From positions 1-64,000 of the forward strand of contig CBFIAR010000002.1 of the NCBI GenBank assembly GCA_965660625.1: 64,000 nt of DNA. Reading direction: 5' to 3'. A model generated the notes under the pieces. It ran no database searches. It was not told the origin of the DNA and saw only the letters and a list, made by a program, of their open reading frames with translations. Each line of letters starts with the position of its first letter. Position 1 is the stretch's first letter. Below are positions 54,702 through 63,622 of the stretch, in pieces. The stretch comes from Glaciecola sp965660625 (lineage in GTDB: Bacteria; Pseudomonadota; Gammaproteobacteria; Enterobacterales; Alteromonadaceae). A program made the translations under genes and the position numbers.

Positions 54702-55508
54702 TTACTGAACGTTGGTGCTCTCGAATATTTTATCCGCAGACGCTGCAACAAATCCTTGATAATAATCGCCGGTTTGCATTTTATAGCGTTGTGCAAATTC
54801 GTAAAAACAGCTCGGGATAGACACTTCGGCATCGCTAAACTTGACTATTGAAGCGTCAGCCATTGTTGATGATTGAGCTAAACAGACATCTTCGCCTCCT
54901 TTGATCTCGCCACCAGAGGTATTTAAAATAAAGCCAGCCTGCTTAAGAATGTCATTCACTTCGGTTAATTCATCAATTTTATGAAGATGATTAACACTGA
55001 CAGTGAAATGATTGGCGCGGTATCCCCAAGCTGCCATCCATGCTGCGTACTCAGACTCTGCTAACAACGTTTTATAGTCATCGTGTGAAACTGACCAATG
55101 CGTCCCTGAATAAAGGAAATTGTTGGCTTCAGTAGCACCGTCTTCTATGTTCAAAACCATCTTGTTTATGATCGCTTGTGCAACTTCAGACAGTTCGTTT
55201 ACTCGTAACTCGCTGATAAATACTTTAGGTTGTGTCATATCAGGATGCTCAAAATGCTGTGCACTTAATTTCTTACTTGCAAAGTCGTAGTCGCCCTTTT
55301 TTTCATAACCTAACGCGAGAAAATGCGCTGCTAGTTTTTTCAAATTAACGCGTTCGAGATTGAATGTGCGCAGTGCGATATGATCATTAATGATCTCAGC
55401 TTCGCCAGTTTTATCGGCAAGCAACTGATGTATCTTGTTTGCTGATGGGGTTATTTGAATATAGTTTTCCCAAAGGCCCTGAAACAACTTATTAATGTCT
55501 GTGTGCAT
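54702..55508 (-). CDS. DUF1338 family protein (2-oxoadipate dioxygenase-like)
   Basis: This 268-aa protein is of the DUF1338/HglS superfamily, metal-dependent enzymes with a VOC-like fold. Likely metal-contact segments are INDHIALRTF near residue 41 and AQHFEHPDMTQPKVFISELR. HglS decarboxylates 2-oxoadipate in lysine catabolism, but this protein is much shorter than HglS. It sits 20 bases after astD in an arginine-catabolic operon, so a role in processing a keto-acid by-product is possible. The exact reaction is unknown. Confidence 0.8.
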   Translation of the reverse strand: MHTDINKLFQGLWENYIQITPSANKIHQLLADKTGEAEIINDHIALRTFNLERVNLKKLAAHFLALGYEKKGDYDFASKKLSAQHFEHPDMTQPKVFISELRVNELSEVAQAIINKMVLNIEDGATEANNFLYSGTHWSVSHDDYKTLLAESEYAAWMAAWGYRANHFTVSVNHLHKIDELTEVNDILKQAGFILNTSGGEIKGGEDVCLAQSSTMADASIVKFSDAEVSIPSCFYEFAQRYKMQTGDYYQGFVAASADKIFESTNVQ

Positions 55509-55528
55509 ATTTATTTCCTTATCAGCGA

Positions 55529-57001
55529 TTAAAACGTAAGCCCGGGACTTAATGATGATGGCAGTGTCACGACATCTAGTTCTACAGACGCAACTGGGTA
55601 AGCGCAGTAATCTGCAGCATAGTAAGCGCTTGCACGATGATTTCCACTTTCGCCTATACCACCAAACGGTGCTGCACTGCTTGCTCCTGTAATCGGACGG
55701 TTCCAGTTAACAATGCCTGCTCTAATACGTGCCAAAAAGTAATCGTAATCCGCTTTAGAGTCGCTTAGGAGACCTGCAGATAAACCAAAGCGAGTATTGT
55801 TTGCGTGCGTAATTGCTTCATCAAAATCATGGTATCTGATCACTTTTAAGAGAGGACCGAAGTGTTCTTCGTCGGGCATTACAGTTGCAATTGCAGTCAC
55901 ATCGATAATGCCTGGAGTGACAAAACCAGTAAGTTTATCTGTATGCTCAAGCGCCAGCAAACTTGTTGCACCTAAGTCCAAAAGTTGTTGCTGAGCACTC
56001 AACATACCAGCAGCGGCCGCAGCACTTATCATCGCGCCCATAAAAGGTTGCTCTTCTGCATCGTAATGACCCACTTGAATATTTTTAGTGACCTCTAGTA
56101 AACGCGTTAATAAAACATCACCCTGAGGGTTGTCTTGAATGAATAAACGTCGCGCGCATGTGCAACGCTGCCCGCTTGTAACGAAAGCAGACTGGACAAT
56201 GTCATGTACTGCAGCGTCAATATCAGCCACATCTTTGACGATGAGTGGATTGTTGCCACCCATTTCTAGCGCTAATATTTTACCTGGATGTCCTGCAAAT
56301 TGCTCATGGAGAATTTTACCAGTGCGAGAGCTTCCAGTGAAAAATAGACCGTCAATATTGGCATGACTAGCGAGCGTTTTGCCAGTTTCAACTTGACCCT
56401 GAATAAGATTTAGTACGCCGTTAGGTAATCCTGCTTTTTGCCAAAGCTGAACGCTGAACTCGGCTACCATTGGAGTCAAATCGCTAGGTTTAAAAACGAC
56501 GGTATTGCCTGCAATTAAAGCCGGAATAATATGACCATTGGGCAAATGTCCAGGGAAGTTATAAGGGCCAAAAACAGCAACCACACCGTGTGGTTTGTGA
56601 CGAATGATTGCTTGTCCTTGTGGCATTGCGTTTTCAACAGTGCCAGTGCGTTCGTGATACGCCTTTTCAGAGATAGCAATTTTACCAATCATTGCGCCTA
56701 CTTCAGTCACAGTTTCCCACTGTGGCTTGCCGGTTTCTTTTGCAATAATATTAGCAAGTTCAGTTTTGTGCTCACCTAGCAGTTCAGCAAACTTTTTAAT
56801 AATCACTAGGCGTTCATCAACAGTCATCAAAGACCAAGTGGGAAAAGCCTGACGAGCAGCAACGACAGCGTCATTTACTTGTGTCGAAGAGGCTGATTTA
56901 GCAGACCATATAACGACATTTTTCGCCGGATCGATTGAGTTAATAGCATGGCCTAAGCCTTCTACCCATTGTCCATTAATGAAGTGTGTTGAATTTGTCA
57001 T
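55529..57001 (-). CDS. astD: N-succinylglutamate 5-semialdehyde dehydrogenase
   Basis: AstD oxidises succinylglutamate semialdehyde with NAD in the arginine succinyltransferase pathway. The 490-aa ALDH has VFGPYNFPGHLPNGH for cofactor and substrate binding, the general-base Glu in LEMGGNNPLIV, and the nucleophile Cys in SGQRCTCARR. FGGIGESGNHR near the C-terminus is the AstD-type signature. It lies 11 bases after astA, in the order argD-astA-astD. Confidence 0.96.
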   Translation of the reverse strand: MTNSTHFINGQWVEGLGHAINSIDPAKNVVIWSAKSASSTQVNDAVVAARQAFPTWSLMTVDERLVIIKKFAELLGEHKTELANIIAKETGKPQWETVTEVGAMIGKIAISEKAYHERTGTVENAMPQGQAIIRHKPHGVVAVFGPYNFPGHLPNGHIIPALIAGNTVVFKPSDLTPMVAEFSVQLWQKAGLPNGVLNLIQGQVETGKTLASHANIDGLFFTGSSRTGKILHEQFAGHPGKILALEMGGNNPLIVKDVADIDAAVHDIVQSAFVTSGQRCTCARRLFIQDNPQGDVLLTRLLEVTKNIQVGHYDAEEQPFMGAMISAAAAAGMLSAQQQLLDLGATSLLALEHTDKLTGFVTPGIIDVTAIATVMPDEEHFGPLLKVIRYHDFDEAITHANNTRFGLSAGLLSDSKADYDYFLARIRAGIVNWNRPITGASSAAPFGGIGESGNHRASAYYAADYCAYPVASVELDVVTLPSSLSPGLTF

Positions 57002-57012
57002 TGGTACTCCTC

Positions 57013-58047
57013 CTAGTGCTTTGTGTTAGCTGGTGAGAAACGAATTGAATCACCGTCTTTGATGCCTAATGCTTTAGCGGTTAAACGTTCCATTGCAACG
57101 CGATTGCCGTCAACATAAGCGATTTCTGCGATACAAGCTCTAAAGTTTTCTACCGATGTATTGATAGCAAAACAGGTTGTACCATCGGTTTGAGCGAGGT
57201 TGTCGTTAATGACAATAGAGGCTTTACGGCTCGCCTGCACCGTTGCAATGTTCTTTACATCGGCTTCGACAGTTGGGCCTGCATCAAATATATCTACGTA
57301 ACCACGGCATTTGAAGCCCTCTTGCTCGAGTAAGCGCAGCGCGGGTTTGGTTTTTTCATGCACTTTCCCAATGCAATTTTGCGCTGCTCTACTGAGCAGT
57401 TTCACATAAATAGGGTATTTAGGCATGAGCTCAGCAATGAACACCTTGTTACCGATCCCCGTTAGGTAATCAGCCGTCGGGAAATCCATTGAGAAAAAAT
57501 GCTCCTCAAGCCATGCCCAGAAAGGCGAGCGCCCTTCATCATCACTAATGCCGCGCATTTCAGCGATGACAACGTCAGCGAAACGTTGTTTATGCTCCGC
57601 CATGAACAGAAAACGCATTTTAGATAGAAAGCGTCCGTTAAGACCCTGTCGAGCACTCTCTCTCAAGAACAATGTACAAATTTCACTAACACCAGTGTAA
57701 TCATTGCAAAAATGGAGTATTTCAGCGGTATTGTGCACATTCAATTCACGCGAGGCATGCACCACTTTACTTACGTGGTAGTGATAAAATGCGTCTTGTA
57801 AACCGACGGTAGCTTCAATACCACTGGTACCTACTACTTCCCCAGTTTCCGTATCTTCCATGACGAAAAGGTAGCTCTGCATACCGGGTTCGGTTGGGGT
57901 TGATTGAATTGCTGCTTCTGCATTGACTAATTTGCGGCGCAGCAAGTCTTCATTCACCGGAAGTGAAGTAAAGCCAATACCTGATTCTTGCGCTATTTCG
58001 CTCAGTGCTTTGTAATCAGAGCCCTTAATAGGACGAATAATTTTCAT
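57013..58047 (-). CDS. astA: arginine N-succinyltransferase
   Basis: AstA succinylates arginine from succinyl-CoA, committing it to catabolism. The 344-aa product begins MKIIRPIKGSDYKALSEIAQ and contains the family sequences VMEDTETGEVVGTSGIEA, EICTLFLRE and FSMDFPTADYLTGIGNKVFI. The ATG at 58047 is preceded by AGGT at about nine bases, and an in-frame TTG just upstream is not needed. Cotranscription with argD and astD is evident from the short gaps. astB and astE are absent from the window. Confidence 0.96.
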   Translation of the reverse strand: MKIIRPIKGSDYKALSEIAQESGIGFTSLPVNEDLLRRKLVNAEAAIQSTPTEPGMQSYLFVMEDTETGEVVGTSGIEATVGLQDAFYHYHVSKVVHASRELNVHNTAEILHFCNDYTGVSEICTLFLRESARQGLNGRFLSKMRFLFMAEHKQRFADVVIAEMRGISDDEGRSPFWAWLEEHFFSMDFPTADYLTGIGNKVFIAELMPKYPIYVKLLSRAAQNCIGKVHEKTKPALRLLEQEGFKCRGYVDIFDAGPTVEADVKNIATVQASRKASIVINDNLAQTDGTTCFAINTSVENFRACIAEIAYVDGNRVAMERLTAKALGIKDGDSIRFSPANTKH

Positions 58048-58087
58048 CAAATGATACCTATGGTTGCCAGCGACAACCTAAAAAAGA

Positions 58088-59293
58088 CTACGCAGCAACG
58101 ACTGCAGCGACAGCCTTCTCGAAACGAGCTAAACCTTCAATAATGTCTTCATCTGGGATAACCAATGATGGCGCAAAACGAATAACATTCACACCTGCTA
58201 TTAAGCACATCATGTGCTGCTCGTTTGCTGCGATCATAAAGTCACGTGATCGGCCCGCGTATTTCTCATTTAATGCGCAACCTAATAACATACCTTTGCC
58301 GCGTATTTCGCTAAATACATGATATTTATCATTAATCTTACCTAAAATTTCACGAAACAGAGCTTCCTTCTTCAACACGCCAGCAAGTACTTCTGGTTGG
58401 TTAATAACGTCCAATACTCTTTCTGCTACAGCACAGGCTAGCGGATTGCCGCCATAGGTGCTGCCGTGTGTGCCTGGTTTTAAACTACTCGCTATTGCGT
58501 CAGTAGTTAGCATTGCACCGATTGGAAAGCCGCCGCCTAATGATTTAGCGGTCGTTAAAATATCTGGAGTTACGTCAACGCCCATATACGCATATAAATA
58601 GCCTGTTCTGCCAACACCACTTTGTACTTCATCAAAAATGAGCAAAGCATTATGCTTATCACAAAGTTCTCTTACGCCTTTAATAAAGGCAGGGTCAGGA
58701 ACAATAATGCCGCCTTCACCTTGTAGGGGCTCCATCATTATTGCGCAAGTGCGCTCAGACATCATTCCAGCAAGCATGTCGAGGTTGTTATATTCACAAT
58801 GCACAATACCGCCTGGCTTTGGACCGAAACCATCTGAATACGCAGGTTGACCGCCTACAGTAACGGTAAAGAAAGTGCGACCATGAAAGCCTTGTGTGAA
58901 TGAGATGATTTGATCTTTATCTTTGTTGTAATGCTCAAGCGCGAATCGACGAGCTAGTTTTAATGCTGCCTCATTAGCTTCAGCACCTGAGTTCGCGAAA
59001 TAAACCTTGTCAGCAAACGTAGCGTCACATAACTTTTTGGCTAAACGCATCGCTGGTTCGTTCGTAAATACGTTACTTAAATGCCAAAGTTTGCTCCCTT
59101 GCTCATGCAATACTTTTACTAGTTCAGGATGGCAATGGCCTAACGCATTAACCGCAATACCGCCTGCGAAATCGATGTATTCGTTACCCTCTTGATCCCA
59201 AACACGAGAGCCTTCTCCACGCACTGGCACCATTTGTGCCGGGTTGTAGTTGGGTACCATTACATCATCAAACGTTGAACGAGTCACTTGCAT
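58088..59293 (-). CDS. argD: acetylornithine/succinylornithine aminotransferase
   Basis: This PLP aminotransferase serves arginine synthesis (ArgD) and/or the ast catabolic pathway (AstC). The 401-aa protein contains FANSGAEANEAALKLARRF for PLP phosphate, FDEVQSGVGRTG with the cofactor Asp, and the Schiff-base Lys in LTTAKSLGGGFPIGAM. AGAGG lies about eight bases before the ATG at 59293, so an earlier GTG start is not used. As first gene of argD-astA-astD it is likely to do both jobs, as in many marine gammaproteobacteria. The name AstC would be equally valid. Confidence 0.93.
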   Translation of the reverse strand: MQVTRSTFDDVMVPNYNPAQMVPVRGEGSRVWDQEGNEYIDFAGGIAVNALGHCHPELVKVLHEQGSKLWHLSNVFTNEPAMRLAKKLCDATFADKVYFANSGAEANEAALKLARRFALEHYNKDKDQIISFTQGFHGRTFFTVTVGGQPAYSDGFGPKPGGIVHCEYNNLDMLAGMMSERTCAIMMEPLQGEGGIIVPDPAFIKGVRELCDKHNALLIFDEVQSGVGRTGYLYAYMGVDVTPDILTTAKSLGGGFPIGAMLTTDAIASSLKPGTHGSTYGGNPLACAVAERVLDVINQPEVLAGVLKKEALFREILGKINDKYHVFSEIRGKGMLLGCALNEKYAGRSRDFMIAANEQHMMCLIAGVNVIRFAPSLVIPDEDIIEGLARFEKAVAAVVAA

Positions 59294-59660
59294 GTCAAAC
59301 ACCTCTTTTGCTTAGCTACATTGCACTCGCACAAGGTAACAGGCGCGAGTAAATTGGCTAAGCATTATGCCAGAAGTCGAGACGAAAGCAATTAACTTAT
59401 TCGTCGCAAAGCCAGTAAAAATAAGGGTTGTGCACTTATTTTCAGAATTAGTGAATATTTATTTTGATAAAATTCGGAGGGGGAAATCACAGAAAAATCC
59501 CACCCTCTCGCTCGGGACCATGACTTGTAGACACGCTCAATATTTCCCCAAACGGAGAATGGGGGAGTATTGCACGAATTGTCTGTGCGGTGAAGAGGCA
59601 TATTCATGCAAAATTTCTTATTGAAAAGAAATGTTTATTGCCCATCATGGCTTGGGAGCG
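59294..59660. other. leader region of the argD-ast operon with ArgR-like sequence
   Basis: This 367-base region separates argD from the HDOD gene. At about 59449-59465 it contains AGTGAATATTTATTTTGA, one exact and one degraded half of an ARG box (TGAAT-N4-ATTCA). An 85-codon plus-strand frame lacks a start signal. No terminator was recognised. Confidence 0.4.
59449..59466. promoter_or_regulatory. possible ArgR box upstream of argD
   Basis: AGTGAATATTTATTTTGA matches the first half of the ARG-box consensus exactly and the second half only at ATT. It lies about 155 bases upstream of argD on the coding strand's 5' side. A second box in tandem would be expected and is only poorly seen. Confidence 0.27.
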
Positions 59661-60875
59661 TTAGTCGTTTAGTGCTCTAGGGACTTGTGGGATCTCTGGT
59701 ATTTTTATTTCAAACCCAGTAAGGTTGGTTTTCATCAATAATACAAGATCATCCGACAAAATCCCGAAATTACGTAAGTACAGCATCGATGCTTGTTTCG
59801 ACATTAAACCGTTGGCCTTCATCATTTTAAATTGCATGTAGCCTTGGCATCGGAACAATAAGTCAGTGAGAGGGTGTAATTTGTTTTCTTTTACGTGGGC
59901 ATAACTGATTTCTTTGATTAGAGTATAGTCCTCAAGCCCAATGCTAATCATCAACCAGCGGCAATTGAAGGCAGCTACTAGTTTATTAGTTAATTGATCA
60001 GCATGGCGATCCCAAAGGGAAATTAAATATTGATGAGATGGAACGAGTTTGTATAGCGCTTTCGCTTGAGTCAGATTATTATTTTTTTGTGCTTCGATTA
60101 CTTCTTCTTGTAATTTAGTGTCGAAAGCTTTGAGATACATTTTAGCAATTGCGCTTCGACCAAGCGTGCTCATAAGGCCGATGTTATAACCTAAATACCA
60201 TTTTATTCCCTCTTTCTCCGCAATTGCTCGGCCGGCCTTGCCGTTTCCAAGTGTGTATTCCCACATGTGTTTTTGCAACTCTGGAAAAATGGCGGATTTA
60301 GCCGGCAAGCTGTGTTTGGCGATCAACACCGGCAGCAATGTGCGCAAACTTTCTATACCAACAAAACTCAATGCACTGCGCAAACTATTAATAACAATAA
60401 ATTTGCCTTTGGAATCGAAGCGACGGTATTTAGGTTGTTTTACAAACTTGATGATGGCGTCGGACAGCCAATCTAATTGTTTGATGTTGGTTTCGAGGCG
60501 AGATATTGAACACGATTCTGTATATAAAACATCCAATATTTTGCCAATGGAAGGACCAAACCCACATACTTTTTCTAACACATAATCGGTATCTTTAAAT
60601 TGCTCAGCGAGTTCATTTAGTAGACTAACGTGAAACTCGGCCGCGACTTTTTGAATAAATAAATGTTGCTTTTGGCTCAACTCTTCGCGATTTTTTATCG
60701 CAACCTCTTCTACAAATAATAATTCTCTGCGAGCCTCTGCTTGTTCAGAGTCTTCCATGATGCGCTGTTTCTCAGTTTTGTGACCGGACAGCAGCACAGC
60801 TTCGTCTAAACTAACGAGAAGGTGCTCGAACCGTAAATTCATTGTCGCGGTTAATTGAGATACGCTTAACTTCAT
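59661..60875 (-). CDS. HDOD domain signal-transduction protein
   Basis: This 404-aa cytoplasmic protein has a helical N-terminal region (about residues 1-100) and a central HDOD domain (about 100-300). SLRSALSFVGIESLRTLLPV and HMWEYTLGNGKAGRAIAEKE correspond to the HDOD core, in which catalytic HD residues are normally lost. GYNIGLMSTLGRSAIAKMY also fits. HDOD proteins act in signalling without hydrolase activity. It overlaps the pabA stop by four bases, so the two genes are probably cotranscribed. Its input and output are unknown. Confidence 0.82.
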   Translation of the reverse strand: MKLSVSQLTATMNLRFEHLLVSLDEAVLLSGHKTEKQRIMEDSEQAEARRELLFVEEVAIKNREELSQKQHLFIQKVAAEFHVSLLNELAEQFKDTDYVLEKVCGFGPSIGKILDVLYTESCSISRLETNIKQLDWLSDAIIKFVKQPKYRRFDSKGKFIVINSLRSALSFVGIESLRTLLPVLIAKHSLPAKSAIFPELQKHMWEYTLGNGKAGRAIAEKEGIKWYLGYNIGLMSTLGRSAIAKMYLKAFDTKLQEEVIEAQKNNNLTQAKALYKLVPSHQYLISLWDRHADQLTNKLVAAFNCRWLMISIGLEDYTLIKEISYAHVKENKLHPLTDLLFRCQGYMQFKMMKANGLMSKQASMLYLRNFGILSDDLVLLMKTNLTGFEIKIPEIPQVPRALND

Positions 60876-61471
60876 GTTGTTTCTCTACATGCGAATTCTG
60901 TTTTTAAGAAATTATCCAGAATTTTGTGACCTTCCTGAGTGAGCAGTGATTCAGGGTGAAATTGAACGCCAAATATTGGCAATGTTTTATGCTGAATACC
61001 CATGATCTCTGTATCGTCACTTTCGCTGCAAACTGCAGTAATTTCTAGCAACTCAGGCAGAGTTTGACACTCCAGCAGCAAAGAATGATATCTTGTTGCC
61101 GTAAATGTATGCTTCATGTCTTTGAATATGCCAGTCGTTTGCTTTACTTGCACTTCTGATGTTTTACCATGTTTTATATTTTTTGCACGTATTACTTTGG
61201 CACCAAATACTTGCCCGATGGCTTGATGACCCAAACATACACCCAAAAGCGGCACTTTTCCTGCAAACGCAACAATTGCGTCAAGGCAAACTCCAGACTC
61301 GTTTGGTGAACATGGCCCCGGAGAAATCACCAAATGCGTAAACGTGAGGCTTTGCAGTTCAATAATACTGAGCTCATCGTTTTTAACGACTTTCACCTGC
61401 GCCCCCAATTCTTCAAAATAGCGTGCTAAATTGAAGGTAAATGAGTCATAATTATCAATGATTAACACCAC
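60872..61471 (-). CDS. pabA: aminodeoxychorismate/anthranilate synthase glutaminase subunit
   Basis: This class I glutamine amidotransferase supplies ammonia for 4-amino-4-deoxychorismate (folate) or anthranilate (tryptophan) synthesis. The 199-aa protein has the nucleophile Cys in LLGVCLGHQAIG, the oxyanion motif SPGPCSPNESG and the His-Glu pair in FGVQFHPESLL. PabA and TrpG cannot be separated with certainty. I favour PabA because the gene lies by argD, as pabA does in E. coli, and no other trp biosynthetic gene is adjacent. It may serve both pathways. Confidence 0.88.
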   Translation of the reverse strand: MVLIIDNYDSFTFNLARYFEELGAQVKVVKNDELSIIELQSLTFTHLVISPGPCSPNESGVCLDAIVAFAGKVPLLGVCLGHQAIGQVFGAKVIRAKNIKHGKTSEVQVKQTTGIFKDMKHTFTATRYHSLLLECQTLPELLEITAVCSESDDTEIMGIQHKTLPIFGVQFHPESLLTQEGHKILDNFLKTEFACRETT

Positions 61472-61547
61472 GTACGTGACTCCAATTGCACACCTTATAT
61501 CGCCAGAAAATTATCGTTAATCGCCGTACAATACTGCGCAAGCATTT

Positions 61548-62555
61548 TTATGGCGCAACAAACCCAAGTGCTTTATATGTATTTGCGAGCGTTACAGACG
61601 CTTTTTCTCTTGCTTTAAGAGCACTGGCTCGTAAAACCTCATGTAAATAAGCATCGTCTGCGCGAATGCGCGCAAATTCTGTCTGAATTGGAGTTAGCAT
61701 GTTAACCACTGCTTCAGCAACGTCACCTTTTAAGTGACCGTACATCTTATCTTCATACTTGGGTACTAGACTTGCAACTGATTCACCTGTTGTGCAAGAA
61801 AGCAGCGACAAAAGATTTGATACCCCAGGCTTCTCGGCAACGTCAAAGTAAATGCGTGCTTGCTCATCACTGTCGGTTACGGCACGTTTAATTTTTTTCG
61901 CTAATTTCTTAGGATCTTCTAACAAGCCTATGACGTTATTTGGATTATCATCAGATTTTGACATTTTCTTCATAGGGTCTTGCAAACTCATCACGCGCGC
62001 GCCAGACTCTGGGATAAATGGGGCGGGAATAGTGAATACGTCACCATATATATTGTTAAAACGCGTTGCAATGTCTCGAGTGAGTTCCAAATGTTGCTTT
62101 TGATCTTCCCCTACTGGCACTTTATTCGCTTGATAAACTAATATATCGGCTGCCTGCAGGACAGGATAGCTATACAAACCTACGTTGATATTCGATGCGT
62201 TTTTGAGTGATTTGTCCTTGAACTGTGTCATGCGATTTAGCTCACCCATTTGCGTATAGCAATTGAGTACCCAACTGAGTTGCGTATGCTCTGGTACATG
62301 CGACTGCATAAATATACTGCTCTTATTAGGGTCAATACCACACGCAAGGTAAAGTGCGAGTCCATCAAGACAGGCTTTGTTAAGGGTTTCCGGGTCTTGA
62401 CGCACAGTTATAGCATGCAAATCAACAATCATATAAAGGCAGTCATTATCATCTTGCATATGAACCCATTGGCGTAAGGCTCCCATATAGTTGCCTATGG
62501 TAAGTTGACCTGAAGGTTGGCAACCACTTAAAACGATCGGTTTTTGCAAGTTCAT
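61548..62555 (-). CDS. trpS: tryptophanyl-tRNA synthetase
   Basis: TrpS charges tRNA-Trp. The 335-aa class I synthetase has the HIGH-equivalent PSGQLTIGNYMG near residue 13, the ATP-contacting VPVGEDQKQHLELTRDIA segment, and the KMSKS loop in DPMKKMSKSDDNP. Length and motifs are standard. It follows rpe by 15 bases on the minus strand. In E. coli gph sits between rpe and trpS, but it is missing here. Confidence 0.97.
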   Translation of the reverse strand: MNLQKPIVLSGCQPSGQLTIGNYMGALRQWVHMQDDNDCLYMIVDLHAITVRQDPETLNKACLDGLALYLACGIDPNKSSIFMQSHVPEHTQLSWVLNCYTQMGELNRMTQFKDKSLKNASNINVGLYSYPVLQAADILVYQANKVPVGEDQKQHLELTRDIATRFNNIYGDVFTIPAPFIPESGARVMSLQDPMKKMSKSDDNPNNVIGLLEDPKKLAKKIKRAVTDSDEQARIYFDVAEKPGVSNLLSLLSCTTGESVASLVPKYEDKMYGHLKGDVAEAVVNMLTPIQTEFARIRADDAYLHEVLRASALKAREKASVTLANTYKALGFVAP

Positions 62556-62570
62556 TTTGTTTACGACTTC

Positions 62571-63239
62571 CTAGTGTGATTTAAATTTGTTTTTCATTGC
62601 CGCAATGGTGTCGGCATAATTATCGCTGTTGAATATAGCAGACCCTGCAACGAACATGTCAGCGCCAGCTTGCCAGATTGATTGTATATTGTCGACTTTG
62701 ACTCCGCCATCGACTTCTATTCTTACACTCAGTTCTTTTGCTACGATTATTTGCCGTAGCGCGCTAATTTTATTGAGAGTACTGTGTATAAAAGATTGTC
62801 CACCAAATCCAGGGTTTACTGACATCAACAAAACATAGTCAAGTTTATCTAGTACACAGTCCAGAACGTGTAGCGGCGTACCTGGATTCAATGCCAACCC
62901 TGCTTTGCATCCGTTATCTTTAACTAACTGAATACTGCGGTCTAAGTGCTGTGTTGCTTCAGGGTGGAAGCTGATCATACTAGCACCTGCTTGTGCAAAA
63001 GCCTCGATCATGGCATCGACTGGTTGCACCATTAAATGCACATCAATATCTGCTGTAATGCCATGTTTGCGCAACGCCTCACAAATCATAGGACCGAAAG
63101 ACAGATTAGGAACATAGTGATTGTCCATCACGTCAAAATGAATAATATCTGCCCCAGCGTCGAGTACTGATTGAACATCCTGCCCCAAACGAGCGAAGTC
63201 AGCGGACAAAATTGATGGTGCAATGAGCGGTGTATGCAT
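62571..63239 (-). CDS. rpe: ribulose-phosphate 3-epimerase
   Basis: Rpe interconverts ribulose 5-phosphate and xylulose 5-phosphate in the pentose phosphate pathway. The 222-aa TIM barrel has SILSADFARLGQDV at the N-terminus, metal ligands in IIHFDVMDNHYVPN and DVHLMVQP, MSVNPGFGGQSFI on the flexible loop, and EVDGGVK with the last catalytic Asp. It is the first gene of the rpe-trpS pair and its promoter should lie just upstream of 63239. Confidence 0.97.
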   Translation of the reverse strand: MHTPLIAPSILSADFARLGQDVQSVLDAGADIIHFDVMDNHYVPNLSFGPMICEALRKHGITADIDVHLMVQPVDAMIEAFAQAGASMISFHPEATQHLDRSIQLVKDNGCKAGLALNPGTPLHVLDCVLDKLDYVLLMSVNPGFGGQSFIHSTLNKISALRQIIVAKELSVRIEVDGGVKVDNIQSIWQAGADMFVAGSAIFNSDNYADTIAAMKNKFKSH

Positions 63240-63299
63240 TAGCTGATCCTAAAAGTGGTGAGTTTACCGAACTTTGGTGATTGACAAAAGGATTACCCG

Positions 63300-63335
63300 T
63301 GCTCTTTATTGGTGAGCATGCATCATAATGGGGCA
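63300..63335 (+). promoter_or_regulatory. NtrC-like enhancer sites upstream of the TorF porin gene
   Basis: TGCATCATAATGGGGCA at 63319-63335 matches the NtrC consensus TGCAC-N7-GTGCA-type dyad at most positions and resembles the weaker site before glnK (TGCGTCCTTATGGGGCG). A second, poorer copy (TGCTCTTTATTGGTGAG) overlaps the left side at 63300-63316. The sites lie about 120 bases upstream of the promoter. Confidence 0.55.
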
Positions 63336-63451
63336 TTTTGATTTCGGTAAACTACAATACGATCAAAATATTAAAAAATCACGAACTATAAAAAAAATTA
63401 AAATCTTTAAAATTCAATATGATAAAGTTTTTTATATACATTTTTCTATTT

Positions 63452-63467
63452 AGGCACTACTTTTGCT
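63452..63467 (+). promoter_or_regulatory. sigma-54 promoter of the TorF porin gene
   Basis: AGGCACTACTTTTGCT contains GG and GC separated by exactly ten bases, with the extended matches GGCAC and TTGCT (consensus TGGCAC-N5-TTGCW). Only the first T of the -24 box differs. A transcription start near 63477-63480 is predicted. Confidence 0.75.
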
Positions 63468-63622
63468 GTATCAGTTTCATGTGGTTAATTAGCTTACTAA
63501 AGTAATAAACGCGGTATCACAGACGGAGACGCATTATCCATTTAGGGCTCAGCACACAAATAACAATAATAAGATAATAACAAAAATCGTTTTAACAACT
63601 TGGAATTATACGGAGAACTCAC

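Larger units (their letters stand above)
63240..63622. other. regulatory region between rpe and the TorF porin gene
   Basis: This 383-base divergent region contains NtrC-like sites at 63300-63335, an A/T-rich bend-prone tract (about 63360-63440), a near-perfect sigma-54 promoter at 63452-63467 and a predicted leader of about 145 bases before the porin start. No small gene is supported. Confidence 0.6.
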
